From positions 45,799,962-45,863,961 of the forward strand of contig OY720349.1 in assembly GCA_963082975.1 (NCBI GenBank): DNA of 64,000 bases, in the 5' to 3' direction. Source of the stretch: Labia minor. Its lineage: Eukaryota > Arthropoda > Insecta > Dermaptera > Spongiphoridae. Under the pieces are notes generated by a model. It had not been told where the DNA came from. It did not search any database and saw only the letters and a program-made list of their open reading frames with translations. Of the stretch, positions 51,271 through 62,720 are shown one piece after another. The position numbers and the translations under genes were made by a program. The stretch's first letter is position 1. Each line of letters starts with the position of its first letter.

Positions 51271-52739
51271 AATATCGAACGTCCAAGTCAAAATATAATC
51301 TTTAAATGATCAAATAACATATACTACCCGATCGACTAAATGTTCATCTCAAAACTCAAAATTATTGTTTTATTTCGATTTTTAATTAAATATGGTTGAT
51401 TATAGGACCAGAAAACTTAGATTGGTTCTTATAATTGAACTGTATATTTTTAATAGCTATTTAATTAATTACCATTCAAACTTGAAATAATTCTAGTGTA
51501 TCATAATAAGCATAATAATCATAATTTGAAAATTATTTAAAATATAAATAATTATATATATATAATTTATATATAAATTATTTCGATAATTTTTTTTTTC
51601 TTCAAAATATGTTGAATTAGCAAAAAATCTTCAAGTGTGAACAAAAAAGTGAAATATTTTTAAAATTTATATATTAGTGGTTATTTAATTTTATAATTAA
51701 ATTAAATGTTGAATATTTTTATTTTAGAAATATAAATATTAAAAAAAGTTTAAATTCCAATTAAGATTTGTTTTAATTTTGTTTTTAAAGAAGAGACGTA
51801 TAGGAATAATAGGAGCCTAATAAATATACCTAATATAATAAAATTACTTTTTAATTAAATATAAGGAAATAACTTGTTAAAATATTGGTTAAAGTATTTT
51901 CTTAAGCACAAATGAATAATAACTCAAATCTAACTCAATTCGAATATCGCACTTTAAATTCCCTCTTTACTCTTAAATCCATCTCTCTTTCTCTCTCATT
52001 TCCATTCTCTTTCTTCATTTTACGCCCTATTAATTGAAATTTATACTTATTCAATAAATATTTACATTTTATCTCTATTTCAACAAAAATGAAAAAAATA
52101 ATTTTATTACCTCTTTTACTTTTTATCTTGATATATTTTATTAAATGTATGAATATATAATTTTTAGAATTTATATTAAATATATATATATATACATTTG
52201 ATTTCTTTCATAACATTAAATTATTTGTTTATAAGTATTCTTTTTCAAATATACTAGTATATATAGATTTATTTTGACCCCAGGTGCCTTAAAAAATTTA
52301 TACACTTTAACTAGGAAAGTTTTGATCATTGTCTTGTTTTTCAAATTCTGTTATATACAAGTAAGGGATAATATGTTTTTATTCCAATCATTTAAATAAA
52401 TAAATCAATAAAATAAGAAAAAAGTTTATGAAATCTTAAATAATAAATTAAATCCATAATAAAAATATATTATATCTTTTTTTAATAACAATTATTTAAT
52501 TCATTTTTATATTTTATTAAAAAATATTGATACAATTAAATAAAAAAATGTTATTACGATAAAACGAATCGGTTAATAAATTATGAATAATTGGTAAATT
52601 TTGCTGTGATAGACTTTAATAAAAAAAATTAATTTTTGGAGGGAATCAACTTATAAATCTATATTAAAACAAAATGAAATTTTTTTCACTTATTTTCTAA
52701 TTTTGAAAAAATGGCTAACTGTCTGAATGGGTGTCTAAT
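51271..52739. other. AT-rich intron, nothing recognised
   Basis: Pyrimidine-rich 51955-52030 and TA-rich 52170-52195. No open frame or element. Confidence 0.6.
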
Positions 52740-53065
52740 CTTGGAATTCTTTGGGTAGGTACCTGGCTTCTCCCCAGATCTGCAAGTTGAAAGGGGTTGG
52801 TGGATAGACGGGGGGCAGGGGGATTAGCCGCTAAGGCTAATGGAGTTAGCCCACAATTTGCATACACAGCAGCAGTAACAACAACAACAACAACACAACC
52901 GGGCTAGGAAGGGGGAGGGCAACAACGCAACAGCAACCCACCAACCTGGGATGGATGCTGCTCGTGTTATCTCCCCTCATACCACAACGTCTCCCTTCGT
53001 TACTACTCAGTTTATAGGTTTTCAACTCAAGCCATGTGTAGGTGGTGGCTCTACCACTCATTAAT
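52740..53065. promoter_or_regulatory. GC-rich intronic island with inverted homeodomain-type cores
   Basis: A GC-richer block containing GGGGGATTAGCC, where GGATTA is a K50 (Otx/Bicoid-type) homeodomain core. An inverted repeat, ATTAGCC (52823-52829) and GGCTAAT (52835-52841), is separated by five bases, and GTTAGCCC follows. After it come (CAA)n-type repeats at 52880-52900 and CAACAACGCAACAGCAACCC. The open frame on the minus strand here is repeat-driven and was not accepted as a gene. A regulatory role is inferred from composition and motifs only. Confidence 0.35.
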
Positions 53066-53650
53066 TCTCGTCTTGTACTTTCATCTCACTCTTACAAACT
53101 AGCCACTCAATACAAAATTATCCAATCATATTAAAATATTTTCTCAAGTAATCTAGAAAACGATAAAAAAAAGTTCTAATAATTTTTTTTATACATAGAG
53201 TACCTGGTTCACCGAGCCGCCACTCGATCATTGAAAAAATTATTCCTTATTATCGGATTTGGCTGGTAATACTAATATCTGATTCACCGATCCGCCGTTC
53301 AAATAATTTAAAAGAACATAAATAAATAAAAAAAAAAATGGTCATAAAATATACCTCCTTTAAACGTACGTATTAATGCACTGAAAGACAGAAATGTATG
53401 GCCTGTGGATATAACATAATATATATTTCGTAATTTGATTTTATATTTATTTATAATATTTTGTACTTAAGGAAGCTACTACCTAGTATAATAAGATAAG
53501 ATATAATTATATGTATACTTATAATTAAGATTTTATTCCAAACTAAAGAACATATGTACATATAATTATATTGTTAAATGTTAAAACAAAATTAATTCAA
53601 TTTTATTATACATAGTGTTTGATGTACGGTTTATACAATATATATATATA
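53066..53650. other. Intron with a short internal duplication
   Basis: CTGGTTCACCGAGCCGCCAC at 53205 and CTGATTCACCGATCCGCCGT at 53279 are two diverged copies of one unit about 75 bp apart. Their origin is unknown. The rest is AT-rich up to the pogo-like element. Confidence 0.5.
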
Positions 53651-55248
53651 GGGGAGACCGGGGCACATTGGTACATATTACAAAAAAATGTCTTTTTTAT
53701 GATGAACATCCAAATTTTTTGAAATTTTAAACCACTTAATTGAAAAATGTTTTCTAATGTTGCAGTGTCATGAATAATTTTGAAAAATTTTGCTGTGTTA
53801 AAGTCAGTAACATGTCGTTTAGGAAATAATAACTTTTGTACCAATGTACCCCAAGATGGGGTAGATTGGTACAAGGATGGGGTACTTTGGTACACTGACA
53901 AGAAATATACATAGTGAACTTAATACTTTTATTAATAAAAGTAATTAGGATACAAAAAAGGAAATATACTTAAAAATACATGAATAATATATAGAAACCA
54001 CAAGAAAAAACATAGGAAAATTAATAGTTGTAGAATTTTATACAATTAGTGGACATTGTATTCACTTAATTCAACAGGAAAAGATAATAAGGTTGCAGCC
54101 CTAGCAGTGCCACCATAAAATGTAGGCTGTGGAAGGATAAAACATACATCTGAAATATCAATAATGCTACTATCAACCTGTTCAGGAAAATAAAATTTTG
54201 AGCAGTCAGCTTTCTTCCTTAAATACTTTACGGAGAACTCAGATTCTGTATTCTTAATTTCAATTTGGCCAACATAATAAATAAAGCTCTTCTTTCCAGC
54301 AAATTTTACTAACACATAATCACTAACTGAGATATTGGATCTACCAGACTCATATATTTTGGGTGGGATAAGTTGGTATTCTTCTTGATGAGGGCCGTCA
54401 CTGATGCTATCTCCTGAGCTATGGAGACTATAATTGAAATCATCTGTTTCACTCTCTGTTTCTGAAGCATGTGCAGGTTGTTTTGGAGCACGTTTCATAT
54501 ACTTAGTAGAACTTTCAGTTAACTCTTTTGGTTTTATCTTCTTTGACCTTCTCAAAGCTTCCTCCACTAGCCTGTTCTTCTCGGGAGTTGAAGTCAGTAT
54601 TCTTGACTTTCCTTTTCTTTGCCTACGTGCATTATTTGACTTACATCTTACAGCTTTTGGGTATGGGCGAACACTTTCTGGTGTAACAGGTTGTTCATAA
54701 TTTTGCAAATAACCAATTGAAGATGAATTGGTGGAAAGTGACATAGAACATCTGATGTTCTCAATTCTTGGATGTTTTGCCTATACAAAACAATACATAT
54801 TCTGTACATATACACTCTACTATTATGGGGCACATTGATACATGTACCAATGTGCCCCAATAGGACTGTACCAAACTGCCCCAGAAGCAGATTTTTTGAA
54901 AAAGTGTCATGGCTGACATTTATTGTTTACATTGTAGTTCAAGACTGTGTGAAAATAAATGTCATTAACATAGGTTATAATGTGCTATTATACTCAAAGT
55001 GATAGATTAAATGGAATTTTGATTATACTGTTACAAATAGACTTCCAAAAGATTACAAAATTGCAGTAAAACAGATAAACTTACCTTTTCCAAGAAACAG
55101 TAAATCCAATCCCAGCAAACTTTCACCTAAAGAAAGTCTTCACTGTTGCCAACTTTTAGGAGAGAAATTAGAAACTTTTAAATAAATCAACTGAAAATAT
55201 CTACATTGTACCAATGTACCCCATGTACCAATGTGCCCCGGTCTCCCC
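53651..55248 (-). mobile_element. pogo/Tigger-like DNA transposon, internally deleted
   Basis: A 1.6-kb element with 26-bp exact inverted ends beginning GGGGAGACCGGGGCACATTG, bordered by TA on both sides, as for the Tc1/mariner-pogo group. Copies of GTACCAATGTACCCC or GTACCAATGTGCCCC recur at 53837-53880, 54836-54853, 55208-55222 and 55224-55238, in both orientations; they may be transposase binding repeats. It carries one gene fragment on the minus strand. The internal GGGGCACATT…AATGTGCCCC pair at 54826-54854 may be a relic of a nested end. Confidence 0.88.
54046..54744 (-). CDS. C-terminal fragment of a pogo/Tigger-like transposase
   Basis: An intact 232-codon frame. It begins MSLSTNSSSIGYLQNYEQ, then has SVRPYPKAV, a basic stretch, and GKSRILTSTPEKNRLVEE, the hallmark of the region after the DDE domain in pogo/Tigger/Jerky-type transposases. 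An acidic, Ser-rich middle (ETESETDDFNYSLHSSGDS) leads to a folded tail, SDYVLVKFAGKKSFIYYVG, which ends GGTARAATLLSFPVELSEYN. The CENP-B-type helix-turn-helix domains and the whole DDE catalytic core are missing, so it cannot catalyse transposition. The first Met is internal to the normal protein. Whether it is expressed is unknown; the ends and tail could still be mobilised by a full-length relative. Confidence 0.85.
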   Translation of the reverse strand: MSLSTNSSSIGYLQNYEQPVTPESVRPYPKAVRCKSNNARRQRKGKSRILTSTPEKNRLVEEALRRSKKIKPKELTESSTKYMKRAPKQPAHASETESETDDFNYSLHSSGDSISDGPHQEEYQLIPPKIYESGRSNISVSDYVLVKFAGKKSFIYYVGQIEIKNTESEFSVKYLRKKADCSKFYFPEQVDSSIIDISDVCFILPQPTFYGGTARAATLLSFPVELSEYNVH

Positions 55249-55292
55249 TACGGTTTACATACGAATAATTTATAATTAATTAATAATTTAAA

Positions 55293-56020
55293 GTTGACCA
55301 ATCGAACTAAAACTTTGCACACTCTTCAGATTTGGATGACAATACATAAATATGAAATAAAGTTTCCATTTTCTTAATTAATTAATTAATTAATTTTAAC
55401 CCATTATTAAATATCATATATAATCTCAAACTATATATAAATAAAACTTAAAACCTTAAAAATTTATTTAATAATAAATTAAAAATAAAATAAATAATTA
55501 AAAAAATTAAGTAGCAGTGTTTTATTTATAAATACACTAAAAACTAGAAAATAATTTATTTTTGCTTTTTTTTGCCGTTTATTGCCATTTAATTTTGTCA
55601 TCATTTTTAATTTAAATGCAAGTGTTTTATTTGAGAGATTCCTAGAAAAAAGTAATCAACTAATTCATTTTAATTAGGCTCTTTATTCAAAGTATCTAGA
55701 CCATTGTTGTTCAAGTGCTAAGTAGGCGGACCCTTGTAGAACCCCATCATGAAGAAGAATATACTTATTGAGGCTAAGAGAAAAATTATTCTCTAGTTTT
55801 TAGTGCATTTATAAATAAAACACTGTAACTTAATTTTTTTTTTAATTATTTATTTTATTTTTAATTTTTTAGTAAATAAATTTTTAAGGTTTTAAGTTTT
55901 ATTTGTATATACTATGAGATTATAAATGATATTTAATGATGGGTTAAAATTTATTAATTAAATTATTAATTAATTATCCAAATCTGAAAAGTGTGCAAAG
56001 TTTTAGTTCGATTGGTCAAC
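55293..56020. repeat. Long foldback element, about 250-bp arms
   Basis: Left arm starts GTTGACCAATCGAACTAAAA; right arm ends TTTTAGTTCGATTGGTCAAC, its exact reverse complement. The arms match over about 250 bp (55293-55560 against 55775-56020) with small gaps. The 210-bp spacer has mixed composition and includes CTAAGTAGGCGGACCCTTGT. It starts 43 bp beyond the pogo-like element. RNA from it would form a long hairpin. No target duplication is obvious. Confidence 0.8.
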
Positions 56021-57167
56021 AGCAACTGTGTTAAAAATGAGTTACTAGATTTGAACAAGGAAGGACAATCAAGCATGTTAAATAAAACACTGTAAAAATA
56101 TGATATTACTGTAAAAAAATTTAATTGAATTTTATCAAATAAGAAATATTATACAAATTGTTAAATATTTTTTGAACTTGAATGATATATACGTATATGC
56201 ATTTAAACATTAAATTTTATAATTTAAATATTCAAATTGACAAGGAATACAGATGATTGGCTATAGCTCTGATACGCCGAATTTGAGGTCGCGGAATCCC
56301 ATCTTAGTTTTAAGATTAAATGATTAAATTTAAATAAATTCAAAGACTGTCTAAAGTGGATCACAAAAGGCAATAAAATTTAAAAAAACAAATTAATGTA
56401 AAACTTTCAAATAAATTAATTCATTTCATTCTTAAGTGTATTTCTTGAAAAGATTTAATTAATATTTCTGCAAAGATGTTGAAATATCGTCATGTGAATG
56501 TATCTATGTACAAGTCATTAGGGAGGAGTGGAGGAGGTTCGATGAATTAAATTTCCCAACTTTTTATCAATTGAGATAAAAAGAAAAGAAAATACTATTT
56601 CAGAAATTAATAAAAATATATATTTATTTTATATAAATTTGAATTTATTCATTTTTTATTTAAATTATATATATATATAATAGATACGAAATACATAGAC
56701 TATCATAATATATTAAATTATTATTTAAGTGATTTGTAATTGAATTTATTAAAAGTTGTGTAATGCTCGGTTACAGCCGTTAAGTTCTTTATAACAATTA
56801 TCTCGAATGTTTATTTAACGTTTTTCTAATTGAAAAGTGTATTAAATCTCTTTAGATGATCCCTCTTTATTTGGCCACTTTACAGGCCCTCATGAACTGA
56901 GTGAGAGGCCGTGCTGTTGCCGGCGCATAGATAATTTGATTTATTAGCTTAAACTGTTGAATGCCAGATTATAGACCTACTTACTATAGGGAAGAGAAAT
57001 ATTTAAAATCACACATTCGCTCTAAACGCACTGACCACATACATTTACACACAGACAAGATCTTTTTTTTTTATTTTAGAGACATGTGACTTATAAAAAT
57101 GAATATATTTTTATTGAAATATCGAATTCTAATTTTTAAATCCTAATATATTGTTTATTGTTATAAG
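56021..57167. other. AT-rich intron, nothing recognised
   Basis: One mixed patch at 56880-56940 (GAGAGGCCGTGCTGTTGCCG). No homology to the missing 5' part of the LINE was recognised. Confidence 0.55.
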
Positions 57168-57985
57168 GTAGACTTTACAAAAGCATATGACTAAGTAGAT
57201 CGGAAAAACTTTTTCAAATATTGATCTTAATGGGAATTCCAAAAAAACTAGTACCTATGATTCAAATTTGTCTTGTAGGTAGTAAAGGAAGAGTAAGATG
57301 CGGGAATCAATTGTCAGAAACTTTCGAAATTCGAAATGGGTTAAAACAAGGAGACGCATTATCACCAATTTTATTTATATTAGTTCTGGAATATGTAATT
57401 AGACAAATTGGGGAGAGGTCAAACAGAATCGAATTAAACAAAAAAATTCAAGTATTAGGTTACGCAGACGACTTAAATATAATAGGAGATTCGGCAATTG
57501 CAATTATAGATAGTGTAGAAAAATTAATTGAAGTAGGAAAAGAGATGGGACTAGAAATTAATAATACTAAGACAAAGTATTTAGTAACAGAGAGGAATAG
57601 TATTAACACACACAAAATCTTAATATACAAGATATAGAATTTGAAAATGTAGAAAAATTTAAATACTTAGGTTCTGTGATAACGAAAGATAATAATATTC
57701 GAGATGAGTTTAAAGCGAGGTTACAATCGGGAAACGCCTGTTATCATGCAATAAAGGGGCTTATCGCATCAAAATTATTATCAAAGGGGATAAAAGTTAA
57801 AATGTATAAAACAATTATTTTACCGGTTGTATTATATGGATGTGAGGCATGGTCTATGACCTTATGTGACGAGAGTAGATAGACTGGAAGGTTGTGGCTC
57901 AGAATAGGAATACTTGGAGAGGAGTGGTTGCTGCGGCCAAGAACTTTCGAGTTCCGTAGAGTCACAGAGATAGATTGATAAATAT
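57168..57985 (+). pseudogene. 5'-truncated, internally deleted LINE reverse transcriptase
   Basis: A non-LTR retrotransposon fragment. It begins with the palm motif VDFTKAYD (then a stop) and, after a one-base frameshift near 57210, reads ILMGIPKKLV. It continues with GLKQGDALSPILF and the catalytic box GYADDLNIIGD, then KFKYLGSVITKDNNI, a SGNACYHAIKGL block and YGCEAWSMTL. At about 57876 the text jumps to DWKVVAQNRNTWRG and a stop at 57957, so roughly 100 residues of the C-terminal region are deleted; that region survives in the 60.4-kb copy. There is another frameshift near 57635. Clade is not assigned with confidence. It lies in the same orientation as the COE gene, 85 bp before an exon. 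Confidence 0.9.
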
Positions 57986-58058
57986 ATAAAATTGTTATAA
58001 GTAAATAAATGTCAAAAATATAATATCCCGCTTTAACTGTATATTTATTTTTTTTCAG

Positions 58059-58176
58059 GTTGTGATATCAACTCAGGTGGGAGTAGATGGACCACTTCTT
58101 GCTATCTCAGATAATATGTTTGTTCATAATAACAGTAAACATGGACGTAGAGCAAAGCGACTTGATCCAACTGAAG
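58059..58176 (+). CDS. kn: COE/EBF transcription factor (Collier/Knot), next exon: end of the DNA-binding domain
   Basis: This 118-bp exon encodes 39 residues plus one base: it opens [19 protein letters not shown], continues [17 protein letters not shown] and ends PTE, with the last G starting a split codon (phase 1). It follows the 40114 exon directly in COE proteins (…[11 protein letters not shown]…). The block carries the highly conserved [12 protein letters not shown] basic segment at the end of the DNA-binding domain, before the linker to the IPT/TIG domain. ISTQV, PLLAIS and RRAK resemble arthropod COE proteins more than vertebrate EBF1. The acceptor is a T tract ending TTTTTTTTCAG and the donor is GAAG|GTAATT. 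The IPT, helix-loop-helix and transactivation exons were not found in the remaining 5.8 kb. A LINE fragment ends about 85 bp upstream of the acceptor. Confidence 0.97.
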
Positions 58177-60369
58177 GTAATTAAATATAATTATTATATT
58201 TCATATATAGAATATACTTTACTTTTACTAAACTTTAGTAAAAATTATATCTAATTAGATATTTTATTTGTATTTGCTTTAAAATTAAATTAAGATTACA
58301 CACACAATATTTTAAAGAAATAAAAACTCTTTCCTTAAATGCAATGTAAGTTCAAAATAAGTGTATATGAATTACACCAATATATATAAATATATATATA
58401 ATAAAATTTAATAATATAATAAATTAAATATCATAATAATAAACCAGGAAATGTTTTAAATATATAATTCTCAATCTATCCATCTTCTACTAAAAGTGTT
58501 AAAATTATATATTTGTTTTATATAAAACTTAGTGCGGCACCGGAGTGAATTTTGTTGAAAATCTTCTATATGTAGAAAAGCTTTACATTTATTTTATTTC
58601 AACAAATACTTAAAAATCTTAATTTTTTTAAAGAAAAAGGTTTGAGTATATCTTTAAAGTAATAAAGCTAAAACTAAACTTAAAATATATATATATATAA
58701 TTTAATTGATTTATTATAGCTGATTTCTTTGTAGCTAATAATTATTTAAAGATCAGAAATTTCATCTTGTCATAAGAGAAACTAAATAATTACCATATCC
58801 CCTCTCCAGTCTAATATAATCGTCCATTTCAATATGAGAAACCTAAATTTTAAAATTTGGATAGAACACTTCCTTATTCTTAAAAATTAGAAATAGAGAG
58901 AGAGAGTGATTATAATTATAAATATACAAATGGAGTATTAAAAATAGGAGTAGTTTACCTAATATATTCAGCTATATAGCTGATTATATTTTATTCTAAA
59001 TAAATATATTTGAATATTTTAATTAAATATACATATTTTAGAGTATTAAACATTAACTAATTTTTTTTTAAATTTTAAAGTATTATTCCTAGCTGATTTT
59101 CAAAATTTTCTATTGAAACATTTTAATTGATTGATTATTTGTAATGTAAATCTAAACAAATGTAATTATTATATTTAATATTTAATTAATAATAATAATT
59201 GTATTAAAAGAGAATTATACATAAAGAATAATCATTTTATTAAATTAATAAATTGATTTATTTTTTAATTAAATTTGATTTAATTTGTCGTTTTTGTCTG
59301 TGAGATGTAAATAATAATTAAGTAATTAAAATAAAAAAATAAAAATAAAAATAAAAATAATTGAATTTAGCAAGTAAAATTTACAAACAAAAACCTCAAT
59401 TTGATTGATTAATATTCCAAAATTTGTTTTATGTCTAATATTCTACTCAATATATTCATAATTTTCCTTTAAAAAAAAAATTAGAGATATATAAGAACTT
59501 AATTCTAATTTGAATATATACGTTACTATTAAATATCCACTATAAGATAGAAAATCGAGAAAAATGGCAGATTATGATTTTTGACTTGACCAATTGGAAT
59601 GTACCATATAAATATCCTTTTTCTCTTTTCCGGCACCAAATCTCGCCTTGACTGGTGCAAGCAATCCTCCTTTGTATCTATCTCTCCTCCGCCATCTTCC
59701 AATCCCTTTCACCTCCCCCTCTCTTTCTCTCTCTCTCTTCGCCCTGAGCTTCAGACCCAACGCAATGTCCTTCCCCCTCCCTTCTCGCCGTCACCATTTT
59801 ATGCTCTGTTTCTCTTTATCTAATTTGTTCTCACACTTGAGCCCACCTTCCATTTCTTCTCTGTCTCTATCTTTGTCCTACGGGAAACTTCTTTGATACT
59901 TTTTCTCATTTATACTTTGTTTATAATGCCTTCTCCTTTATTTTGGTGGGGTTCAGTTCTTATACTTCAATTCGAAGGCCCTTTCGTATATTCTTTATGC
60001 TCTCATAAGTAATAAAAAATATAAATGTATTGACTAGAAGACAAAAAAAAGATCAGATTTAAGAACAAGAAAAAATGTTTTTGTCTCCTTCGATAAAATT
60101 GAAACAAAATGTCTCGAAATAAACATATGAATTATTTTGAACGTCAAATGAAATTATTGTAAATGGTAAATTGAGAAAAATGAAGGTATTATTAATTATT
60201 AAAAATAAATATAATTGGGGTTTAGATTTATCAATTACTCAATTATCGAGACCATACTTAGAAATTTACTAGTTTCTCATTGCATTTTCTATGACCAGCC
60301 AATAAATTCTTGTAATTTTCTTAACTACAAAGGTTTTTTTTTTCATTGCTTTTGTAAAATAATTATAAC
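58177..60369. other. Intron after the second exon, mostly AT-rich
   Basis: 59590-59900 is pyrimidine-rich (CTCCGCCATCTTCC; TTTCTCTCTCTCTC). Overlapping open frames there are low-complexity and rejected. Nothing else recognised. Confidence 0.55.
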
Positions 60370-60770
60370 TTTGTTTATTCTATCTCTATGGCTCTACGTT
60401 ACTCGAAAGCTTTTGGCAGCAGCAACCCATTTCTCCAAGTATCTATATCCTTAGCTACAACCATCCAACTCTTACCCTCTCCCATCTCTCTCACGTTCCT
60501 TCCTACATTGTCCGCCTACAGCGTCTTTGGTCTTCCAAGCGGATTTTTCCTAATCGGTCTCCCCACCAATATATTTTTCACCACTCTTTCCTCTCCCATT
60601 CTAGCCACGTTTCCTGCCTTCTCTATTTTATAACCCTAAGTCTGGAGATGCATAAAGGTCATGCAATTCCTCGTTATGCAGTCTCCGACATTCGCCAGTG
60701 ACCTCAACTTTCTTTGACCCATAAATGCTGCAAAGAATCCTATTATCAATTACTCTAAAATATATTGTTT
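60370..60770 (-). mobile_element. LINE 3' fragment, second reverse-oriented copy
   Basis: On the minus strand it encodes, with frame breaks, FRVIDNRILCSIYGS, then TGECRRLHNEELHDLYASP, a degraded stretch, GRPIRKNPLGRPKTL, and WMVVAKDIDTWRNGLLLPKA before the stop, typical of the tail of insect LINE ORF2 proteins. It shares AAGCTTTCGAGTAACGTAG and the short 3' end with the copies at 17.1 and 57.2 kb. It supplies the region missing from the 57-kb copy. Open frames on the + strand here are shadows. Confidence 0.85.
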
Positions 60771-62720
60771 ATTATTATCTTAATATTAAACATTATCATT
60801 ATTATACATTTTAATTCTATCAAAGTGGTACCTAATATAATAGTCTAAAAAGCCTGAAAAAATCCTTATTTTCTATAAGAAATAATCTAGAACCGAGAAC
60901 TAAAATTAAAATAATTAATTTTCATATTATCTTTGTGAATTATATTTATGTCAATTCCATTTTTTTCCTTTTGTTTTTTGAATTAGGATTTTTATCAAAA
61001 GTAGAAAAGACACATAACATGAATCAGAGTCTGTATTTATCTAAGCGATAGTGGGACAATAAGCGTCGCCATGCAAATTGCTTATTTCATAGACCCCCTC
61101 AATGCCCACCCCTTGCCATCAGCCTGAATAACAACAATTTCCAAAAGAAACAACCATTTGATATTCAAGGCACAACCACTGTCTTTTCGACCAACAATTT
61201 TGTCTTTTCTTATTTTTCTCATTCTCTCCTTTTCTTTTTTCATCTACTTACTCTTTGTATGTAATGTATATATCTTTACCCTCTCCTTCTTTTTGATAAA
61301 GTTACTTTCAACCCCCTCTCTTACACCCCTTCTTACCCCCCCCTCCCTTCTATACTTTCTTCCTCACTCAAACATTTAATTTTCATTCCTTGGCGCCCTT
61401 TTGTTTCTCTTATTGCATTTTAATTTCCTCCTTTACTTTTTTTCATTTCTTTCCATTTTATAATATATATTTTCTTCCTTTTATTAAAATAAAAATATAT
61501 ATTTTATATATATATATATATATATATTAAACTAAAATTGAAAAATATAAATTAATAAATTAAATATAATTATTTTTAATTACAATATGTATTTATTCAT
61601 TATATTCGCATGATATTTCTTTTTTACATTTTTTACATTTTTAAAAATTATAATCTTCACTTCAGAATAATTTTATTTTATTTAAGGGTGTTATAGTACA
61701 TTAAGAAGTAAAAAATTAAGTTGAATATAAAAGAATAAAAAAAAAAAATTAATACTTAGTAAATTATAATAACTATCATGCAATTTAATATTCCTTTTTA
61801 TTTAATTCTTACTTTAAAATAATCAAAGCGATTTTTTTTATACATTTAAACAACTTTATCGTTGTAATTTCCACTACATTTAATTTCCAATCAAATTTAT
61901 TACACCTATAAATAATTTCAAAACCTTTTTTCCTCCTTGCCTTACAACGTCTTACGATTAATTTTTCGACCGTGTAATTACTTAATAAAATAGCGAAGCG
62001 TCTGCCAGACTGAATGTGTAAGTGAGCGAAGGGCCATGAAGTATATCTGTGTGGGGTTGTAGGTGTGTATTTGGGATGACTTTTCCGATGTACGATCCCT
62101 GCGGGGGCTTAAGTATTAAAACCAGTCGCGCAGAATCAAATATTGAGATTCCCTGTCTGGATCCGAATTCCGAAGTCTGTCCTTTCGAGAAGGAACAAAA
62201 AAGTGTCCGTATTGCTTAGCAGAGGGTGGAAAAAGGGGGAAGAGAAGCAATGGAATCCCCGCCTTGAATGAGTCTTGTTCAGATAAAATAAAATAAAGAA
62301 AAAAAAACACGAATGAAACAATCTACATTATTTGCATTTCTTTAGAATGAGAAGAGGGAAAAGAGAAGTGAAAGAGGGAGAGACAGAGAGGAAAATAGAC
62401 TGTTGAGCAAATTACTTTGTTAAGTTGGATTCAATTTTAACGACTTAGAACAGTACATAAAGAGATCACTCTTTCGCTTCGTATCTCCTCACTAGAGAGT
62501 CCTTAGCCCTAATAAATTACCTTCCCCTTTCATCTCTTCATTTGAATAATAATTCCAGAATAATAAATTAATTTATTGGCTTATTCTTTTCATTTTTATC
62601 ATATACCTATAGTATAGCTATAGATAGTACTTATAATAATTTTATAATGTTTTTATATATTTTTAATTAATGAAAATAGTCCACCAGAAAGCTATGCAAC
62701 CATTTTTTCTTATAGTTTTT
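60771..62720. other. Intron with pyrimidine-rich and mixed patches
   Basis: 61160-61440 is C/T-rich. 61980-62290 is mixed (GCGAAGCGTCTGCCAGACTG; GATCCCTGCGGGGGC). Two overlapping minus-strand frames at 62116-62321 show no family. A GAGAGACAGAGAG tract lies at 62378. Confidence 0.5.

Larger units (their letters stand above)
40196..58058 (+). other. kn: 17.9-kb intron of the COE gene
   Basis: Bounded by GTAATT at 40196 and TTTTCAG at 58058. The two flanking exons encode contiguous residues of the COE family, so no coding exon is expected between them. The intron contains three of the four exact TCCCNNGGGA motifs of the window, GC-richer islands at 40.5-40.9, 44.1-44.4, 45.2-45.5, 48.9-49.1, 50.8-51.3 and 52.7-53.1 kb, a hAT MITE, a pogo-like element, a foldback and a LINE fragment. 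Confidence 0.95.

Noticed and set aside
51009-51305. 98-codon open frame on + across the GC island
   Set aside because: Its product is basic, low-complexity and contains an Asn run from the AAC microsatellite; no domain or splice support. Better explained by composition.
54434-54700. 88-codon + strand frame
   Set aside because: Shadow of the minus-strand transposase tail.
59572-59896. Overlapping frames on both strands in a pyrimidine-rich stretch
   Set aside because: Ser/Pro/Leu or Arg/Glu low-complexity products; no homologue.
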